Under the pieces are notes generated by a model. It did no database searches and was not told the DNA's origin. It saw only the letters and a list, made by a program, of their open reading frames with translations. A stretch of 64,000 nucleotides of DNA from Oopsacas minuta (Eukaryota; Porifera; Hexactinellida; Lyssacinosida; Leucopsacidae): contig JAKMXF010000028.1 of the NCBI GenBank assembly GCA_024704765.1, positions 1-64,000 of the forward strand. Reading direction: 5' to 3'. The translations under genes were made by a program, and so were the position numbers. This document shows positions 46,887 through 57,504 of this stretch, piece after piece. Numbering within the stretch: position 1 is the stretch's first letter; each line of letters begins with the position of its first letter.

Positions 46887-47506
46887 CAGGGCCGTAGCCA
46901 GAGCATAGCGTTAGGAGGGGCTAAGTAAACTTTGGGGAAGGCTTGGATACTTAAGATTTTTATATCTATTTTTTGGGGTAGGCCCATACCCAAACTCCCA
47001 AGCTACTTTGGGGGAAGGTAAAATTACTTAGTTCATAAATATTAAAACAACTCTGGCATTCTATAGTTTCGCTTAGTAATCGCGTACATTGTGACATTCC
47101 AATGAACTACAAATCTATTTAATCTCATAAATTTAAATAATATCTAAAATAAACGAAGTCTTCTAACCTTCTTCCTAGAATGGTGATTATAGCTATGAGG
47201 AATGATTTCACTATTCGCATATAAAATGTAATCAAACTGGAAGGAATATATGTTGTGGTCATATAAAAACAAAAAATACAATTTCAATGGTCGCTGTAAA
47301 AGCATCCATATAATTAAGTATATTCACCAGCAAGAGAAATTAGATAACTAAAATGTATAGTCAATTTGACATATTCACAAAGATTTCCTTGATTTAACTA
47401 ATATTTAAGATCTAAGATAGTAAAGATCAATATAGCTTAGCAAAAATTTACGAGGTGGTTATATTTGCTAGGGGGAGCTCAGCCCCCCCCCCTAGCTACG
47501 GCCCTG
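46887..47506. mobile_element. 620-bp non-autonomous hAT-like element
   Basis: Ends CAGGGCCGTAGCCAG and the inverse of CAGGGCCGTAGCTAG; flanks CTCCAGAT on both sides (46879-46886, 47507-47514), an exact 8-bp target duplication. The right arm of the inverted duplication has a single CTCCAGAT at the matching point. No ORF of note. Confidence 0.93.
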
Positions 47507-47683
47507 CTCCAGATAACTAATGTATTAGCAGACTATGATTTTGGGGAGGAGATCAAACTAAAAAGCAAACCAAATAATTCAGTGTTATACGGACAAAAAT
47601 CACCAAAATATTTAGCCCGGCAGGATCGATTACTAGTGCCATTACACACAAATTTAATTAATTGAAAAAGCTGTCTGCACAGG

Positions 47684-48376
47684 CAGTGCCGGATTTACCA
47701 TTAGGCTTTGTAGGCTATAGCCTTCGGGCCACTTATAAAGAGGGTCTTTCTTAGAGACTAAATTTCTTAATTCGAAATATATTTGCAATTCGAACTTTAG
47801 AAGTTTAACTCCTTATCACTATTATACTCCTGAATACCATTACATTGATTTTAGTATAATTTGGAAAAACTGTTTTAGATTTGATCATCTCAATATTCTA
47901 GAATTCCTAACTAGATTATTAGATTAATATTCTAGCATTTCGAAATCTCTATTTCCTTGATTTAGTAGTTCCAATCAGTTCTAGAAAAGTGTATATTCTT
48001 CTTTCGTGTGATTTCAAAACTCAATTGATTTCGATGTTATTGTGCGTAGTTTCGCTTCAAGGAAAGCTCAAAAAGTCTCGATTGTTTAGATAATGATTAT
48101 ATAGATTATAATCTCTAGTAAGTAGTATTTGATATGTCATAGATTAGTTCATTTTATACATTGTTTACTTTTAAATGTGTTATATTAACCATCATGCCAC
48201 TTCAGGCCAGTCATTTATTCCACCCAATATTGACAGAGACCCCTGCACTGTAAAATTTGGCACTTTCTAGTTTGTAAAATAATTGAAATTTGGGGGGGCA
48301 CCAACCAATGTCGACCATCTTTCGGGGCACTTGTATGTTCCAGCCTTCGGGCTACTCCAGGGTAAATCCGGCCCTG
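47684..48376. mobile_element. 693-bp non-autonomous hAT-like element
   Basis: Ends CAGTGCCGGATTTACC and the inverse of CAGGGCCGGATTTACC; flanks TGCACAGG (47676-47683) and GGCACAGG (48377-48384). The right arm is continuous across this point. It ends 156 bp before the NHL start codon, so it lies in or next to the promoter of the left copy only. Confidence 0.88.
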
Positions 48377-48532
48377 GGCACAGGAAACTTGGATATTTTA
48401 GTTTATATCAGATTTCATTGAAAGTAATTATTATTATAGAACCATACTGTTTGTAACCAATTCTATGTTAAGTTTATATTTAATATTTTCAATTTTTATT
48501 GTATTTTCAGATTATTTTTTGCGATTCCTATA

Positions 48533-49777
48533 ATGGCTAGTGTTAGCACCGCTCAATTTGATGGGAGTTTTCCGTCTCAGGTAGAGAGAGTCCACAGAGA
48601 AATCAATGAGAGATTCATTAGGGCACACAAGGTTCTGCAAGACAGAGAGAAAGATCTCTTAGCAGAATTACAGCACTTATTAGATGATTTTACTGGAGAG
48701 GGAATAGAGGAGGAAAAGGAACAAATGGTGGCCTCCAAAGAACTGTTGTCTACTCTAAAAGGGAACACGGGGAAAGATGTTCTAGATCAGAGTGTTGCTC
48801 TCATGGATGAAAGAATTAAAGAGTTAGAGAGCAAACTCGAGACAGTTCGTCTTACCTATACAAACGTGGGTTTGGAATGGGATGAGTTGCTGGAGAAGAA
48901 ACTTGGAGAAACTGGTAGATTACGACTTAATCCCAGGAAGAGCAAGACACCAGACTACAAGAATATGTCTCAACCTGTAGAGGTGTTTGGGAGACATAGT
49001 AAAAAGGACAAATCATCTGGTGTGTTTTATTCTCCTGGTAGTATAGCTATAGATCCTCTGACTAACTATATCTACATATGTGATGCAGGATCGCATAAAG
49101 TACAGGTATTCAATAGTTCTTATGATTTTGTATTCCTATTCGGTCACAAGATGGATTGTCCAGCTGGTATTTGTATAGTACAGGACAATTTGTATGTAAC
49201 ACAGCATATTAGCTGTTGTATGAACGTATATTCTATGAGAGGACAATTATTGCATTCTGTCGGTAGTGAAGGAAAGAATGAATTAGAATTTGACTATCCA
49301 GTAGGCATAGATATCTCTATTGATAAGAATAGCATTTATATTGCGGAATTCAATAATGACCGAGTTCAATGCTTGAACTTAGATCTGTCTTTTAAATCTT
49401 TCATTCCTGATATTTATGGAGCTATAGATGTTAAGCTAACCTCTACTGAGGTTGTTGTTCTGCGTATTAGTGATCCTTGCTTGATTATTTATAATTATGC
49501 TCACGAATCAATTCGTCATATGATTACTAAAGGAGTAGGGAAACTAGTAATAAAGCCAGCTCGTTTATTCGTGGATGAATCTGGTAATATTCTTATTCCT
49601 GACTATAATGCTCATTGTTTATGTGTGTTTTCACATGAAGGGGAATTACTACACAAGATTGGAAAGGAAGGACAAGAGAGAGGAGAGTTTATCAAACCCA
49701 CAGGAGTATGTATTAACCAGGAAGGGAGGCTTCTAGTATCATCTCGTAATCCTAATCATGCTATACAGATATTCTAA
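48533..49777 (+). CDS. TRIM-like coiled-coil NHL protein, left copy
   Basis: A single-exon 414-residue protein. Residues about 15-130 form the long helical BBC-type coiled coil that follows B-boxes in TRIM proteins (REINERFIRAH, KELESKLETVRL), but there is no RING or B-box. Residues about 150-414 are NHL propeller blades, each with a GI/GV ... YIAE or YICD ... VQ pattern (GIDISIDKNSIYIAEFN, RLFVDESGNILIPDYN). NHL propellers bind protein or RNA partners; without a RING it should not be a ubiquitin ligase itself. Start: ATG after an ATTTTCAG acceptor-like site, suggesting a 5' UTR intron. The right-arm copy differs at about 25 residues with the frame intact in both, so both are probably under constraint. 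A hAT-like insertion lies 156 bp upstream here only. Confidence 0.85.
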   Translation: MASVSTAQFDGSFPSQVERVHREINERFIRAHKVLQDREKDLLAELQHLLDDFTGEGIEEEKEQMVASKELLSTLKGNTGKDVLDQSVALMDERIKELESKLETVRLTYTNVGLEWDELLEKKLGETGRLRLNPRKSKTPDYKNMSQPVEVFGRHSKKDKSSGVFYSPGSIAIDPLTNYIYICDAGSHKVQVFNSSYDFVFLFGHKMDCPAGICIVQDNLYVTQHISCCMNVYSMRGQLLHSVGSEGKNELEFDYPVGIDISIDKNSIYIAEFNNDRVQCLNLDLSFKSFIPDIYGAIDVKLTSTEVVVLRISDPCLIIYNYAHESIRHMITKGVGKLVIKPARLFVDESGNILIPDYNAHCLCVFSHEGELLHKIGKEGQERGEFIKPTGVCINQEGRLLVSSRNPNHAIQIF

Positions 49778-50110
49778 TTTTATCATTTCCCTTTAACTTT
49801 TCTCGTTTTTGGTACTTTTTAGTATCTTTACTATTGTCTATTCCTTTAGTGGTAATATTAGTGCTATTTTCTTATATTCTATATTCTTGCTAATTACGTC
49901 ATTTGATAGTTTAATGGGATTACTTATATGTCGGCGGTCTACATTGTCGGCTAGCCGACAAATAAGGAATTATGGCCGACATATAAGGATTTATAAGGAA
50001 CATATAATGATTATTATAAGGAATGTTATATTGCTACACTAGAGAAAGTATCTACATATATGTGTATATCTCTAATGACAACTATTACACTGCGACAAAG
50101 TACCAAATTT

Positions 50111-52989
50111 TCATTTGTTTTTATCTGTATTCCTTTTCTTCGTCCTAACATCGTTAAAGCTCCGTTTCCTTTTATTAGAAGGGCACCCTTTGGATCGAAC
50201 ACGTCTAGGATTTAGGATTGTTGCGATACTTGGAATAATTGCTCCACTTTCCTGTGGTATAGGTCTTAGCAATTGGTCCATTTCGGTTAATTTACCTCTC
50301 ATAAGCGAAAAAGTTGAATGGTCAAATGATGCAAGATGAGCAATGTTTTTAAATTCTGTTGTTAGCATGTCATACCTTTCGTCTTTCGTTAGGATAGGAT
50401 TATTTTGATCATTTTCTTGTAATTCTATTACATTCTGACTACCAATACAGCTGTAGATATTAGAATTGTGATCTGCTTGATTCTCTATCAATTATGAGAC
50501 GATATATTAATAGTTTAAAGAACACAAGGACACAACGTTAATAATTTGGCAAGTCATTACGTAATTCTGATATAACCGAGTGCGGTTGCAATAATATCTG
50601 TGCTTTATCGAATGACTACTTACCTTCCAGAAATCAACTATAGCTTTGTCGTGTATATTCGTTATTTTCTCGTGATGATAAACAATAAGCATGTGACGAC
50701 ATGGTAATCCCCATGATGATGGGAATAAGCATGTGCAAAATGTCAACGTTGTCTTACGGCTGGACTTAGTAAAAACCTTCGATAACCCGAGGTCCATAGA
50801 TGTTAATTTCTCCTTGTTGGTACCTCCCGGCAATCCTTCTCTTTCAACTAGAATAAAGACAAAATACGTATTTGAATTAGATAAATTATTATACGTACAC
50901 TCGAACTTATCCGGACTCCGATATCCGGGTACCTCCCTCAACCGGGCACCATTTTTCCAAAAGGATTGAAATTGATTCGACCATTTCAATTTTTAGTAAA
51001 TATTCCTTATAGTAGAGCTGTTTTACTCGTACTTCATATCTAACACGTTTCTTTGTAACTAAAAACCATCATAACAGCTATATCCGTCCATATCGATATT
51101 TATCCTATTGATTATAATTGGATCCAGAGTTGGAATCGGGATCGGGTTTCTCGGGTACGGTTCTGAAAAGTGGACCCGATTCCAACTGATTGGCCCTCCC
51201 ATAGAGTTAATGTTATTTCTCAGATTCGGGCAAATTCTGACTTCCGGCACTACCGGATAAGAGAGGTTCGAGTATACTATATTATTACAACTTCTTCCTT
51301 ACCTGAGTCTCTGACAATAGAGTTAACTTCATAAATCTTTCCTTCGCCAACGTTAAATATGGCATCAACACTATATTGCATGCACTGATCAATTTGTGCC
51401 TTTACAATCGCCAGTGCAAATGGTGTTAACTTAAAGTTTCGTTCTATTGGATGTTTAGATGAGTATGTAGCCATTTTAAGTGCTAACCGGGTTGCACGTC
51501 CTTCATTTTGTTCTGAAAGGGTCTTCCTATTTTCATCAATTTTATTCGCGAGATGTGTAAGAAGAGTATGTGCATTTAAAAATTGTTTGATCGTTGAGTG
51601 AATGGATTCTGAACGTTGTGTGGAATGAGCACCCAACGTGAGGTGTTGCCAGGTCCATCGTGATGCCCATTGAATTCTCTTGTCATATAATATACGTAAA
51701 AAAAGTTGAGCTGAATGGAAAACTTTCTCGTTATTCGACTTTTGCCTGGATTGAACTAGAGCCAAAAGTTCTTTCCATTCTTGATCAAAATCATCACGAG
51801 ATCCTGAATCTTGTTTTTACATAGATTCCACCATGAATTTAAGAAAGCATTCCAACTTTCGCATAAGTTTCCATGTCGGCCACTGAAAAGAGGTCTAATA
51901 TGTTTGACAATATTTTGGCCAATGTGAAAAGTGCAAAGGAGATGTATAGTGGAAGGGTAGACATTTCTGATCGCTGCGGCCATAGCTGGGTCACCGTCTG
52001 TAATAATGATTTTGGGTGGATGTCGAAATGGTTTCAGGAATTCACTGAATGCCCAAGTAAATGCTTCCTCTGTTTCACGATCAAGTAGTGTACATGCCAG
52101 GGCTTGAGTATTTCCATGTTTATTGACTGTACAAAAACCGGCAAACTTAAGGGTATATTTATTTCTACCATGGGTGGTATCGAAGAGCACGATATTAGCT
52201 TCAGAATTTTCAACCCAGGGTTCAAAACTATCGGTTAATGTCCAAAAGACTTTACTCATTGAGCTGTCTTCTGCTGTCTGTATAGCGAAATACAATCCTT
52301 TGGTAGATAATTGTTCTTGTAGATAACTGACGAAGTTCGTTGCATCAAAACTTCTTTCTTTAACACTTGGCTGAAATTTATTGTACACATCTTGATAAGA
52401 CCAGTTATTGGAAGATGTTTTTCATGTGCTTTACTTATAAAAACTTGATTAATTTTTGATGCTGTGAGACCTGCACGTTTAAGCTCAAAGCCGAGGGTAT
52501 TAAATTCGAATGGTATTTGTCGAAGGGAAGACTCCGCTAGACTAGCGCTATGACTTTCTACTAAATTGTGATTGTGTGCAAAATTTCCTGTAACTACTGC
52601 CCAACCTTCAATACATTCTTCTAAACGAATGCTATATGGACAATTACACCTTTGTGTAATGGTATTTCGTTTTCATTTGTGAGTTTGGCCTTTTTAGCTC
52701 TGTAGCAACTTAAAACCCTCTGCTTGCCTTTTCTAGATGTAGGTGTATAAGTTGAACTCCACACTAAGTTGAATCTCCCGCCACCAGTAGCAAGATCCAA
52801 CGCCCATTCATTTAAATCTAATTTAGATGTCACATGAGATTCCCAAGATCCTTTGGGCATATCATACGGTAGGATAGCAGACCTTGATAGAATCATTGTA
52901 TCAATTCTTCTTCTGACATTCGTATGGGTTATTGATTCAGAAACACTCTGATTTTCAGAGACTTGCTCTGGGTCTACCTGGGATCCCAA
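50111..52989 (-). pseudogene. MULE transposase with SWIM zinc finger, frameshifted
   Basis: Minus-strand pieces in order: an N-terminal region with GSWESHVTSKLDLNEWAL; the MULE DDE domain with VLFDTTHGRNKY (first Asp), IIITDGDPAM (second Asp) and the LLCTFHIGQNI segment; a helical part with QRSESIHS; then a SWIM zinc finger (CTCLF...GLPCRH) and a basic Lys/Arg-rich tail. Frameshifts near 52655, 52390 and 51760 break the first three parts. A 455-bp intron (51302-50848) has GT-AG ends, and its core would be about 76 bp without a nested pogo-like element. A second intron separates the SWIM exon from the tail. The enzyme would cut and join the element's ends; this copy cannot make it intact. Confidence 0.88.
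50898..51274. mobile_element. Pogo-like MITE nested in the MULE intron
   Basis: The left end CACTCGAACTTATCCGG pairs with the inverse of the right end, ACTCGAACCTCTCTTATCCG on the minus strand, with TA on both sides (50896-50897, 51275-51276). It sits wholly inside the GT-AG intron of the transposase gene, enlarging it from about 76 to 455 bp. Confidence 0.7.
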
Positions 52990-53336
52990 TCAGAAAATGA
53001 CCTTTTGAACCCGAAATTCAACCAAATTTGCCCAAAAATTGCATGTTAGAAATATACGTTTTCCCCTTTAGGATTACCACGATTTTGATTAATACGAATT
53101 ATTATGCATATATGGAGAAATTCGAGGCAATTTATACGAAGTTAGAAATAGAAAAATTCCTTATATGGTGCCTAAATCCTTATTTGTCGGCTAAATCCTT
53201 ATTTGTCGGCCATTATTCCTTATTTGTCGGCTAGCCGACAATGTAGGCCGCCGACATATAAGTAATCCCTAGTTTAATTGTTCAATTTTTTTGTTATTAG
53301 CTTTATAACTCAAATATTTCATAAACATTACTTAGT

Positions 53337-54287
53337 ATGACAGATAAATCTATTTTAGTAACACAGCTTCAACAATCTCATTCTACAGGTATTTAATATA
53401 TTTATATTATAAGTAGGAATATAGGAATAGGACAGCTAATAGTGGCGGTTACAAGGGGTGGGGGCGAAATCTCAATATTTAGATGATTGAATATACAAAG
53501 ACCCATGTGTTACAGTGCAACCTCTAATTCTAAGCGAGCGATATTCTTCCACCTCAAAATCTCAGCGTAAGGATTTTTCCATTAGAAATAATCAATTTGG
53601 AGTTATCTGTAGATCTGCTGACCTAACCTCCTTCATTTATAGAGGTTGTATTGTATAACAAATTTCTTGTTATTTGCAGCTAAGGAATATTTTTAGCGAA
53701 AGTAGAAACGTGAAAATTTTGCATATTTGCCTACCTCACCCTGACACTAATTTACTGATTTCTGCTCAAATTTGAGGAGACGAGCGTGTTGTGAATAACT
53801 TGATAAATTCGCAGGTTCGAAGAAATGACCGTCACACCTTTCATTCGGAACTAACATTTTACTATTTATAATGTGTAGAAGCTTTGCTAAAATCATTTCC
53901 CTGTATAGAATCTGTCAATCCAGATTTTGAAAGACTACAATCTACTCAGGCTTCTAGATTACAGGAAATACAGTTTATAGAAGATGAAAAGAAAAGAATT
54001 CAATCTAAAATAGAAGCTATTGCATTAGGACAGCAAGAACAGAATAATACAATTATACACGATAACACATCTTATGTTAGTATTGTAATAATTCTTATAA
54101 TTGAGAAATCCTTTATTAGCAATTATTGAACTGTAAATGGTTTGCATAAATCCAAATTCAAGGAAATCCATGCAAATATGATTAGTCAATAGACAAACTC
54201 ATTTATACTTGATTTTCTTATCGCCATTTATTTGATTGGTATATTTAGAAAAAGCAGAAAAAAAGACGGAAGAAGAATTCGAGTTAA
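53337..54287 (+). CDS. Small coiled-coil protein, unknown function, left copy
   Basis: Exons 53337-53388, 53879-54075 and 54249-54287 join with GT-AG sites and matching phases to give 95 residues. The first two exons encode a Gln-rich start (VTQLQQSHST) and a helical segment (ERLQSTQASRLQEIQFIEDE, KKRIQSKIEAIALGQQEQ) likely to form a coiled coil. The third exon gives a short basic tail (KKQKKRRKKNSS). In the right arm the same frame lacks one T near 54279 and runs further, so this copy may be truncated by a one-base insertion. The downstream gene partner is the NHL gene on the same strand. I do not recognise the family, and the last exon is the least certain. Confidence 0.55.
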
Positions 54288-55031
54288 AGGAGAAGAACCA
54301 AAACGGTTCATAACCAGAAGTCCCTGAAGTAGATATGGAGTAAGTTTAATACGAATTTTCCTGATAAGACGAACAAATATTTACACAAAACCATTTGTTG
54401 TAATGGGCAATTTGGGTGTCAGAATTCACTGCAATAAATACGTTTACGATAATGATTTTCCTAGAAATTTTATCTATCGTACTCAGTTGATAGTTTATTC
54501 ATATTTGAATTATTTATCCTTTTCGGTATTTTTCTGAACCAACCTTAGAATGAGTCCAAGCTGCCTCCCGCTCCCTGCCTGTCTACTGACATCTGACAAA
54601 TTGCATAACAAAATTTCTACACATTATCCTCTTAATTAATGTTTGTACACTGTACAATCGGTTATCTGAACACCCTCGTATTAAATTCAAGATTTTTTCG
54701 GATTAGTTGAAACAAATCATACGAGTAGGAGGTCTGTTGCATGAGATATTGACCCCCTATAATAATGACTCCTTCATTGAATAAACCATGAATGCTAAAA
54801 GGGGTCATTATTCTACTCTAATTTTCGTGAGATATTGACCCCCTCTGATCACATTAAGCTACTGTCATCACTGGCTGACATTATCATATGACATCTAGAA
54901 AATAAATTGTTCATTAAACCACAAGAAGCACCGAAAGTTCAGTGTTTATTTCGTTGTTAATTTGATGACAAGTATCCCGCAATAATGAAGGATATAAAAA
55001 TGCCGCGGAACCGAATTCAACATTCAATGTA

Positions 55032-55417
55032 ATGGATTCAAATGACTATGATGAATTATATCAGTTCTACTATGCCAAAGTACCCTTAACACTTGGGAAA
55101 TTGCAAGAATTTGAAGAGGAATTTTAGACAGAAGGCAGTGAAATTTCGCGTTGATGAAAACAAAGTACTTTATCAAGTAAGTGTTAGCAATATCAATCAA
55201 GTTTAATAAAGTACAATATTTTCTGATTTTCACATTCTTATAGAAAGTCCACTTTCCAAAATTGTGAGGTTGTTTTTTACAATTTCCTCTAAAATCACAA
55301 GTGCCAGATATCTTGAAGTTATATCACGACTCACATCATTCTAGAATAAACGCAACACTAACCAGTATTCGCAGGGAATATTACTGGATTGGGATGTGTG
55401 AGGAAGTTCGACTCTAC
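55032..55417 (+). pseudogene. Integrase N-terminal half (YPYY and first half of zinc finger)
   Basis: From an ATG at 55032 one frame gives KVPLTLGKLQEFEEE and, after a one-base shift, KFRVDENKVLYQ. A GTAAGT donor near 55180 and a TTATAG acceptor near 55243 follow. The next exon reads VPDILKLYHDSHHSRINATL and REYYWIGMCEEVRLY, the His half of an integrase H2C2 finger. It stops abruptly at Tyr (55415-55417). The Cys half begins at 61441 on the same strand. Confidence 0.7.
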
Positions 55418-55759
55418 TTAAGTAATTATTGAAATATTATTTGTATGAATACGCTACGTTTGATATATTAAACTATGATTTAGTAATGCTACGTATCATT
55501 AACTAATCATTTTTTCTGTGGCAACTAATACTATTACATAGCAATACACCCCGAAAGTCTAAAACGAGTCCATGTGTTGGAGTCTCGATTATCCGAACAC
55601 CTTCGTCATACACTTTCCATTTTGGTGTTCGGATAACTAAAGTGGTGTATTTACTATATGAAATTGACAGCTCAGGTATAAGTAAATTGTGCATTTGTAA
55701 TTTCGTATATTTGACTGCATACTTATTACAATTTTGACAAGTAGAATAAAGCATTTTGT

Positions 55760-55930
55760 TGAAGGTTTTTGTAGTTTTTCTCTGTGTAGCGTTTTCCTTA
55801 GAGGGAGGAGTCGTTTTGTTTTGAGCTGTAGAGCAGTGCCACATTCCTTCTGACTGCTATCTCCTGGTTTGGGCTTCTTCTTGTTCACTGGGAATAATAT
55901 CATTCGACCTTGATATTCCTTCAATCGCTG
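55760..55930 (-). pseudogene. RPL13: Ribosomal protein eL13 gene fragment
   Basis: The minus strand encodes QRLKEYQGRMILFPVNKKK, PKPGDSSQKECGTALQL and LLPLRKTLHREKL, aligning with the QRLKEY...LILFP...PKKGDSS...ATQL...MPVRNVYKKEK region of eL13, a large-subunit ribosomal protein. The similarity begins at a TTTATTCCAG sequence that could be an intron acceptor and fades after about 55 residues. No other part of the gene is nearby. It is a fragment, perhaps one exon carried by a transposon or left by a rearrangement. Confidence 0.75.
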
Positions 55931-56159
55931 GAATAAATGGAAAATAACAAGTACAGTAGACTCTCGATTATCCCGCACTCGAGCCGGAAAAATATTTACT
56001 TTTGAGAAAAATCATTGAAAATTGTCCAAATTTAGTCCGAGGAGGGAGCTTCAGACTCCTTTTGTACTAATTTATCAAATGATGTGGCGATGTTAAGTCA
56101 AGAAATATGTAGTCAAGTACAGTAGACTCCTTTCGTATTAAACTTACTCAATATCTACT

Positions 56160-57297
56160 TCAGGGACTTCTGGTTATAAACCGTTTTGGTTCTTCTCCTT
56201 TAACTCGATTCTTCTTCCGTCTATTTTTCTGCTTTTTCTAAATATACAATCAAATAAATAGCGATAAGATAATCAAGTACAAATGAGTTTGTCTATTGAC
56301 TAATCGTATTTGCATGGATTTCCTTGAATTTGGATTTATGCAAACCATTTACAATTCAATAATTGCTAATAAAGGATTTCTCAATTATAAGAATTATTAC
56401 AATACTAACATAGGATGTGTTATCGTGTATAATTGTATTATTCTGTTCTTGCTGTCCTAATGCAATAGCTTCTAGTTTAGATTGAATTCTTTTCTTTTCA
56501 TCTTCTATAAACTGTATTTCCTGTAATCTAGAAGCCTGAGTAGATTGTAGTCTTTCAAAATCTGGATTTACAGATTCTATACCTAAGTTGACTAATTCAT
56601 GAATTATTGAATAATTCATTATTCACTAGGTTAAAAATGAATAATTCATGAATAATTCAAAAGAACTATTCATGAATTATTCATTGTTCTTGAGGATATT
56701 TCTATGTATTAGTCAACTTAGTTCTATACAGGGGAATAATTTTAGCAAAGCTTCTATATATTATAAATAGTAAAATGTCATATCCGAATGAAAGGTGTGA
56801 CGGTCATTTCTTCGAACCTGCGAATTTATCAAGTTATTCACAACACGCTCGTCTCTTCAAAATTGAGCAGAAATCAGTAAATTAGTGTCAGGGTGAGGTA
56901 GGCAAATATGCAAAATTTTCACGTTTCTACTTTCGCTAAAAATATTCCTTAGCTGCAAATAACAAGAAATTTGTTATACAATACAACCTCTATAAATGAA
57001 GGAGGTTGGGTCAGCAGATCTACAGATAACTCCAAATTGATTATTTCTAATGGAAAAATCCTTACGCTGAGATTTTGAAGTGGAAGAATATTGCCCGCTT
57101 AGAATTATAGAGGTTGCACTGTAACACATGGGTCTTTGTATATTCAATCATCTAAATATTGAGATTTCGCCCCCACCCCTTGTAACCGCCACTATTAGCT
57201 GTCCTATTCCTATATTCCTACTTATAATATAAATATATTAAATACCTGTAGAATGAGATTGTTGAAGCTGTGTTACTAAAATAGATTTATCTGTCAT
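56160..57297 (-). pseudogene. Small coiled-coil gene, right copy, split by a MITE
   Basis: Exon 1 (57297-57246) matches the left copy. Exon 2 (56753-56410) is 344 nt against 197 nt in the left arm; the difference, 147 nt, equals the MITE plus its 7-bp duplication. The insert brings stop codons, so the coding frame is lost. Exon 3 (from 56237) keeps the longer frame (KKNRVKGEEPKRF...) that the left copy loses by a one-base change. Neither arm therefore carries an unquestionably intact gene. Confidence 0.65.
56582..56721. mobile_element. 140-bp MITE inside a coding exon
   Basis: Starts CCTAAGTTGACTAAT and ends with the inverse ATTAGTCAACTTAG. Flanked by TTCTATA at 56575-56581 and 56722-56728, an exact 7-bp target duplication; the left arm has one copy. 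The interior is a set of ATTCATGAATTA-type palindromes, so the whole element can fold on itself. Confidence 0.93.
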
Positions 57298-57504
57298 ACT
57301 AAGTAATGTTTATGAAATATTTGAGTTATAAAGCTAATAACAAAAAAATTGAATAATTAAACTATCAAATGACGTAATTAGCAAGAATATAGAATATAAG
57401 AAAATAGCATTAATATTACTATTAAAGGAATAGACAATAGTAAAGATACTAAAAGAAGCAAAAAAGAAGCAAAAAACGAGAAAAGTTCAAGGGAAATGAT
57501 AAAG

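Larger units (their letters stand above)
49916..53269 (-). mobile_element. MULE (Mutator-like) transposon, 3,354 bp
   Basis: Terminal inverted repeats of about 80 bp start GGGATTACTTATATGTCGGC and contain ATTGTCGGCTAGCCGACAA and AAATAAGGAAT blocks. Flanks are TAGTTTAAT on both sides (49907-49915, 53270-53278), a perfect 9-bp target duplication as expected for Mutator elements. The right arm of the duplication has one uninterrupted TAGTTTAAT at the corresponding place, so this is a clean insertion after duplication. Confidence 0.96.
46566..54355 (+). repeat. Left arm of a 3.1-kb inverted duplication
   Basis: Matches 59386-56132 read in reverse. The first shared bases are CTTAAGTAATTCCTTAATTA and the last are TAAGTTTAATACGAA. 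The raw arm is 7,790 bp. Removing the MULE and both hAT-like elements, each with one target duplication copy, leaves about 3,098 bp, against about 3,108 bp for the right arm after removal of its MITE. Gene content: intact NHL gene and a small three-exon gene, both pointing towards the spacer. Confidence 0.95.
54356..56131. other. 1.78-kb spacer of the inverted duplication
   Basis: Holds an integrase N-terminal fragment (55032-55417), an eL13 fragment (55760-55930), a short pogo-like hairpin (55573-55645) and pogo-type ends at 54655, 55952 and 56113. A direct repeat GAGATATTGACCCCCT occurs at 54742 and 54831, with an inverted GGGGTCATTATT between. Confidence 0.7.

Noticed and set aside
50111-52989. 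Domesticated MULE-derived host gene
   Set aside because: Multiple frameshifts, complete inverted ends and a fresh target duplication point to a transposon copy.
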